Assembly (NCBI GenBank): GCA_946479475.1
Contig: CAMLGG010000209.1
Location: forward strand, 1-9,319
Origin: an uncultured Ideonella sp.
Lineage (GTDB): Bacteria > Pseudomonadota > Gammaproteobacteria > Burkholderiales > Burkholderiaceae
Direction: 5' to 3'
Length of the DNA: 9,319 nucleotides
Below, one piece after another: positions 6,515 to 9,319 of this stretch (positions are counted from its first letter, which is position 1; every line of letters begins with the position of its first letter). Under the pieces are notes generated by a model, which was given only the letters and a program-made list of their open reading frames with translations, made no database searches and was not told where the DNA came from. The position numbers were made by a program, and so were the translations under genes.

Positions 6515-7243
6515 TCAGGACTTCTTGGCACCGAGATAGGTCTCGATCACGCGGGGGTCGTGCGCCAGGTCGGACGCCGGGCCTTCGAGGGCGATGGAGC
6601 CGGTCTCCAGCACGTAGCCGTGGTCGGCCACCTCCAGCGCGGCGCGGGCGTTCTGCTCGATCAGCAGGATGCTCACGCCCGTCGAACGCAGCGCGGTGAT
6701 GGTGCGGAAGATCTCGCGCACGACCAGCGGCGCGAGGCCCAGGCTGGGCTCGTCGAGCATCAGCACCTTGGGCCGGCTCATCAACGCCCGGCCGACCGCC
6801 AGCATCTGCCGCTCGCCGCCCGAGAGCGTGCCGGCCAGCTGGGTGCGGCGCTCCTTCAGGCGCGGGAAGAGCGTGTAGACCTCGTCCAGCGTCGAGCGCC
6901 AGTTGGGCACGCGCTGCTTCATCGGGCGGAAGCCGCCGAGGACGAGGTTGTCCTCCACCGGCATGGTGCCGAAAAGCTCGCGCCGCTCGGGCACCAGCGC
7001 CAGGCCCGCCATCACGCGCTCCTCGAGCGTGGCGTTGGAGACGTCGAGCCCCTCGAACTCGATGCGGCCGCGTGAAGGCAGCACGCCCATCAGGGCGTTG
7101 AGCGTGGTGGACTTGCCGGCGCCGTTCGGACCGATGACGGTGACGACCGCGCCGCGCGGCAGCGTGAGGTTCAGACCCGAGAGCACCTCGGCCTTGCCGT
7201 AGCCGGCGTGCAGGTCGCTGACTTGAAGAATGGGTTGAGTCAT
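6515..7243 (-). CDS. livF: HAAT/branched-chain amino acid ABC transporter ATPase LivF
   Basis: This 242-residue ABC ATPase is one of the two energising subunits of a HAAT-family importer on the cytoplasmic face of the membrane. Walker A is GPNGAGKST (38-46), the signature is LSGGE (140-144) and Walker B is VLMLDEP (160-166). LAPLVVREIF and LLIEQNARAALEVADHGYVL (193-212) are hallmark LivF wording, with the Gln of IEQN in the usual His switch position, as is normal for LivF. The ATG at 7243 is preceded by AAGGCAAGGGTCGGT, a modest ribosome binding site. An upstream in-frame start (7267) would add only MRGKARVG and is less likely. LivF proteins pair with LivG, here the C-terminal half of the neighbouring fusion. 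The substrate is not fixed by the ATPase: leucine-type amino acids, amides, urea or aromatic and aliphatic acids are all known for the family. Confidence 0.95.
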   Translation of the reverse strand: MTQPILQVSDLHAGYGKAEVLSGLNLTLPRGAVVTVIGPNGAGKSTTLNALMGVLPSRGRIEFEGLDVSNATLEERVMAGLALVPERRELFGTMPVEDNLVLGGFRPMKQRVPNWRSTLDEVYTLFPRLKERRTQLAGTLSGGERQMLAVGRALMSRPKVLMLDEPSLGLAPLVVREIFRTITALRSTGVSILLIEQNARAALEVADHGYVLETGSIALEGPASDLAHDPRVIETYLGAKKS

Positions 7244-7304
7244 ACCGACCCTTGCCTTGCCGCGCAATCCGACGGCATGTCACTACGGGAACCAAGCGGA
7301 CGCC

Positions 7305-7370
7305 GCGGAACCGGCTTTGCCGGGCCGCTGGCGGCGCCCCCTTGAGGAGCGCCGAAGGCGCTTCGGGGGT
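7305..7370. repeat. GC-rich palindromic intergenic element, copy A
   Basis: The gap between livMG and livF holds CCGGC ttt GCCGG (7311-7323), then a nested structure: CCCCC (7337-7341) and GGGGG (7365-7369) enclosing GCGCC gaa GGCGC (7349-7361). The first 26 bases match 23 of 26 with copy B at 9191, and both copies then continue to a C-run and a G-run just outside a stop codon. The structure could stabilise the mRNA end of livMG or moderate read-through. No T-run follows. The pattern resembles repetitive extragenic elements that I recall from Comamonadaceae genomes. Confidence 0.65.
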
Positions 7371-7376
7371 GGGCCA

Positions 7377-9143
7377 TCAATGCTCCGTGCCGAGGTAGGC
7401 CGCACGGACGACCGGGCTGGCCTGCACCTCCGCCGGCGTGCCGGCGATCAGGCGGGTGCCGAACTCCATCACCACGATGTGGTCCACCAGGCCCATCACG
7501 AAATCCATGTCGTGCTCGACCAGCAGGATCGACAGGCCCTCGGCCTTGAGCTGGCGCAGCACCTCCCCCAGGGCCTGCTTCTCCTTCAGGCGCAGGCCGG
7601 CGGCGGGCTCGTCCAGCAGCAGCAGCGAGGGGTCGGTGCACAGCGCGCGGGCGATCTCCATCAGGCGCTGCGGGCCGAGCGCCAGGTTGCCGGCCAGCTC
7701 GTGCATCTGGCCCGCCATGCCGATGCGCGCGAGCTGCTTCTCGGCCTCGGCGAAGAGGCGTTTCTCTTCCTCGCGATCGAGCCTGAGCATGGCCCTGGCC
7801 ACGCCGGAGGACGAGCGCAGGTAGCCGCCGAGGGCGACGTTCTCGAGCACCGTCATCTCGGGGATCATCTTCACGTGCTGGAAGGTGCGGCTCATGCCCA
7901 GCCGCGCGATGCCGCGCGAAGGCATGCCGGCGACGTTCTGGCCGCGGAAGACCACCTCGCCCGAAGTGAGCGGCAGCACGCCGGAGACGAGGTTGAAGGT
8001 GGTCGACTTGCCGGCGCCGTTCGGGCCGATCAGGCCCATGATGTCGCCGGCGCGGATGGTGAAGCTCACGTCGTTGACCGCCACCAGGCCGCCGAACTGC
8101 TTGCGCGCGGCCTTCACGTCCAGCAGCAGCGAGCCGGGCTCGGGCTTGGAGCGGGTCGGCAGCGCCGCGGCGCCTTCCCAATCCCTCACGCGCCGGGGCG
8201 CCGGCAGCCAGCGCTGCACGAAGCTCCACAGGCCTTCGGGCGCGTACTTCAGCACCAGCACGAGGATGAGGCCGAAGACGATGATCTCGAAGTTGCCGCT
8301 CGTGCCGATGAGCCTGGGCAGCAGCACCTGCAGCTCGTCCTCGACCAGCTTGACCACGGCCGCGCCGGTGAAGGCGCCCCACACGTGGCCGACGCCGCCG
8401 AGCACCGCCATGAACAGGAACTCGATGCCTTTGGCCAGGCTGAAGGGCGAAGGGTTCACCGTGCGCTGCAGGTGCGCGAACAGCCAGCCCGACACCGCCG
8501 CGAGCATCGCCGCCAGCACGAAGGCCGTCAGCTTGTAGCGGAAGGTCGAGATGCCCATGGCCTCGGCCATGGTCGAGCCGCCCTTGAGTGCACGGATGGC
8601 GCGGCCGGGGCGCGAATCGAGCAGGTGCGTCACGCCCAGCGCCGCGGCCAGCGCGAAGGCCCAGACGAGGAAGTAGATGGCGCGGCCGTCGGCGAGGCTG
8701 GTGCCGAAGAAGCTCAGCGCAGGCACGCCCAGGATGCCGTCGTACTTGCCCAGGAACTCCATGTTCGACATGGCGTAGTACAGCGCCAGGCCCCAGCAGA
8801 TCGTCGCCAGCGGCAGGTAGTGGCCGGACATGCGCAGGGTCAGCAGGCCCAGCACCACCGCCACGACCACCGCCAGCGCCAGGCCGATGAACAGCGCCAG
8901 CCAGGGCGACACCGCCGTGGCGGTGCTGAGGTAGGCCGTGGTGTAGGCGCCCAAGCCCACGAAGGCCGCCTGGCCGAAGGAGGTGAGGCCGGCGACGCCG
9001 GTGAGCAGCACCAGGCCGAGCGAGACGATCGCGTACAGGCCGATGTAGTTGAGCTGCGTGATCCAGAACTCGGGCACCGGCAGCAGCGGCACCACGAGCA
9101 TCACCACCGCAAAGGCGGGTAGCCAGAATTTTCTCGGAATCAT
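7377..9143 (-). CDS. Fused HAAT permease-ATPase, LivM-LivG
   Basis: This 588-residue protein joins two normally separate subunits. Residues 1 to about 312 are a LivM-type permease with several hydrophobic helices and the motif SFGQAAFVGLGAYTTAYL (55-72). It also has RAIRALKGGSTMAEAMGI (181-198), the cytoplasmic loop that contacts the ATPase. A linker of about 25 residues (313-338) leads to a LivG-type ATPase with Walker A GPNGAGKST (373-381), an RTFQHVKMIPEMTVLENV segment (419-436), Walker B LLLLDEP (507-513) and switch His in VEHDMDF (542-548). The signature region reads LALGPQRLMEIARAL (487-501), departing from LSGGQ as LivG proteins often do. The C-terminus VVRAAYLGTEH is typical of LivG. 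The start at MIPRKFWLPAF is chosen because the hydrophobic helix follows directly. An ATG 13 codons upstream is possible; neither has a strong ribosome binding site. It should work with the LivH-like permease upstream and with LivF. Confidence 0.94.
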   Translation of the reverse strand: MIPRKFWLPAFAVVMLVVPLLPVPEFWITQLNYIGLYAIVSLGLVLLTGVAGLTSFGQAAFVGLGAYTTAYLSTATAVSPWLALFIGLALAVVVAVVLGLLTLRMSGHYLPLATICWGLALYYAMSNMEFLGKYDGILGVPALSFFGTSLADGRAIYFLVWAFALAAALGVTHLLDSRPGRAIRALKGGSTMAEAMGISTFRYKLTAFVLAAMLAAVSGWLFAHLQRTVNPSPFSLAKGIEFLFMAVLGGVGHVWGAFTGAAVVKLVEDELQVLLPRLIGTSGNFEIIVFGLILVLVLKYAPEGLWSFVQRWLPAPRRVRDWEGAAALPTRSKPEPGSLLLDVKAARKQFGGLVAVNDVSFTIRAGDIMGLIGPNGAGKSTTFNLVSGVLPLTSGEVVFRGQNVAGMPSRGIARLGMSRTFQHVKMIPEMTVLENVALGGYLRSSSGVARAMLRLDREEEKRLFAEAEKQLARIGMAGQMHELAGNLALGPQRLMEIARALCTDPSLLLLDEPAAGLRLKEKQALGEVLRQLKAEGLSILLVEHDMDFVMGLVDHIVVMEFGTRLIAGTPAEVQASPVVRAAYLGTEH

Positions 9144-9190
9144 GTCATCGAGCAGTTTTAGACATCGCGGCGCCACAGCCATGGGCGTGC

Positions 9191-9259
9191 GCGGATCCGG
9201 CTCTGCCGGTCCGCTGCGCGAGCCCCCTCGGGGGGCAGCGACCGGAGGGAGCGTGGGGG
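9191..9259. repeat. GC-rich palindromic intergenic element, copy B
   Basis: The gap between the LivH-like gene and livMG holds CCGGC tct GCCGG (9197-9209), followed by CCCCC tc GGGGG (9223-9234) and a final G-run ending just before the LivH-like stop. It aligns with copy A at 7305 over the first 26 bases with three differences, and more loosely after that. Both copies have the same orientation and the same place, immediately 3' of a gene of the same operon. It is likely a dispersed intergenic repeat with an RNA-structure role; no terminator T-run is present. Confidence 0.62.
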
Positions 9260-9260
9260 T

Positions 9261-9319
9261 TCAATGTTCCTCGCCGTGCGGATCGCGCAGGGATCGCCAC
9301 AGCAGCACCGGCAGGATCG
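9261..9319 (-). CDS. 3' end of a probable LivH-type permease
   Basis: The last 18 codons of a minus-strand gene read ILPVLLWRSLRDPHGEEH followed by TGA at 9261-9263. The rest lies beyond the window. Position directly upstream of livMG, same strand, and the hydrophobic stretch followed by a short charged tail are what is expected for LivH, the second permease of the transporter. The visible fragment is too short to prove the family, so the call rests mainly on gene order. Confidence 0.6.
   Translation of the reverse strand, partial: ILPVLLWRSLRDPHGEEH

Noticed and set aside
4694..7075. Very long open frame on the plus strand (about 790 codons) across livF and the dehydrogenase
   Set aside because: It is antisense to two genes with clear family motifs. 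Its translation is low-complexity and rich in His, Gln, Arg and Gly with no recognisable domain, as expected from a GC-rich coding strand read backwards.
7257..9122. Long open frame on the plus strand (about 620 codons) opposite livMG
   Set aside because: It is antisense to the LivM-LivG gene, with a repetitive His/Gln/Glu-rich translation and no domain. Lack of stops is explained by high GC.

Overview
The window is very GC-rich, with strong G/C preference at third codon positions. Its gene families point to a betaproteobacterium of the order Burkholderiales, probably near the Comamonadaceae. This rests on the GreB and Liv protein sequences, on a LivM-LivG fusion, and on a GC-rich palindromic intergenic element of a kind I associate with that group. 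I cannot name the species from the sequence alone.

Layout from the right edge, reading leftward on the minus strand. (1) 4239-9319 is a branched-chain amino acid type (HAAT) ABC transporter and catabolic operon: the last codons of a LivH-like permease, a fused LivM-LivG permease/ATPase, the second ATPase LivF, an acyl-CoA dehydrogenase of the ~600-residue class, and a MarR-family regulator. LivF, the dehydrogenase and MarR are tightly packed, with 6 bp between the first two and none between the last two. The two junctions around the LivM-LivG gene carry related GC-rich palindromic elements. The set fits uptake of an organic acid or amino acid, oxidation of its CoA thioester, and control by a small-ligand regulator; the substrate is unknown. 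(2) 3620-4183 is greB, encoding the transcript cleavage factor. (3) 121-about 2640 is an operon for a membrane-anchored coiled-coil protein with a C-terminal PA14-like beta-sandwich, followed by ExbB/TolQ-like and ExbD/TolR-like proton-channel subunits. No TonB or TolA is visible, so the PA14-like protein is the candidate force-receiving partner. A further gene may begin at positions 1-20.

The only plus-strand gene, about 2641-3641, lies between greB and the Exb operon. It resembles a Cys-His-Asp (transglutaminase-like) enzyme of the HopX/AvrPphE/XopE type III effector group. In this sequence it is split by a frameshift between the Cys part and the His/Asp part, and it has no convincing start. 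Its 3' end overlaps the greB stop by 22 bp, and its 5' side abuts the divergent PA14-like gene, which also lacks a usable start codon. This is the most unusual region: either a decayed or inserted effector remnant that damaged its neighbour, or a place where the sequence itself has small base-loss errors.

There are no tRNA or rRNA genes, CRISPR arrays, transposases or clear rho-independent terminators, and no gene-free stretch over 300 bp.
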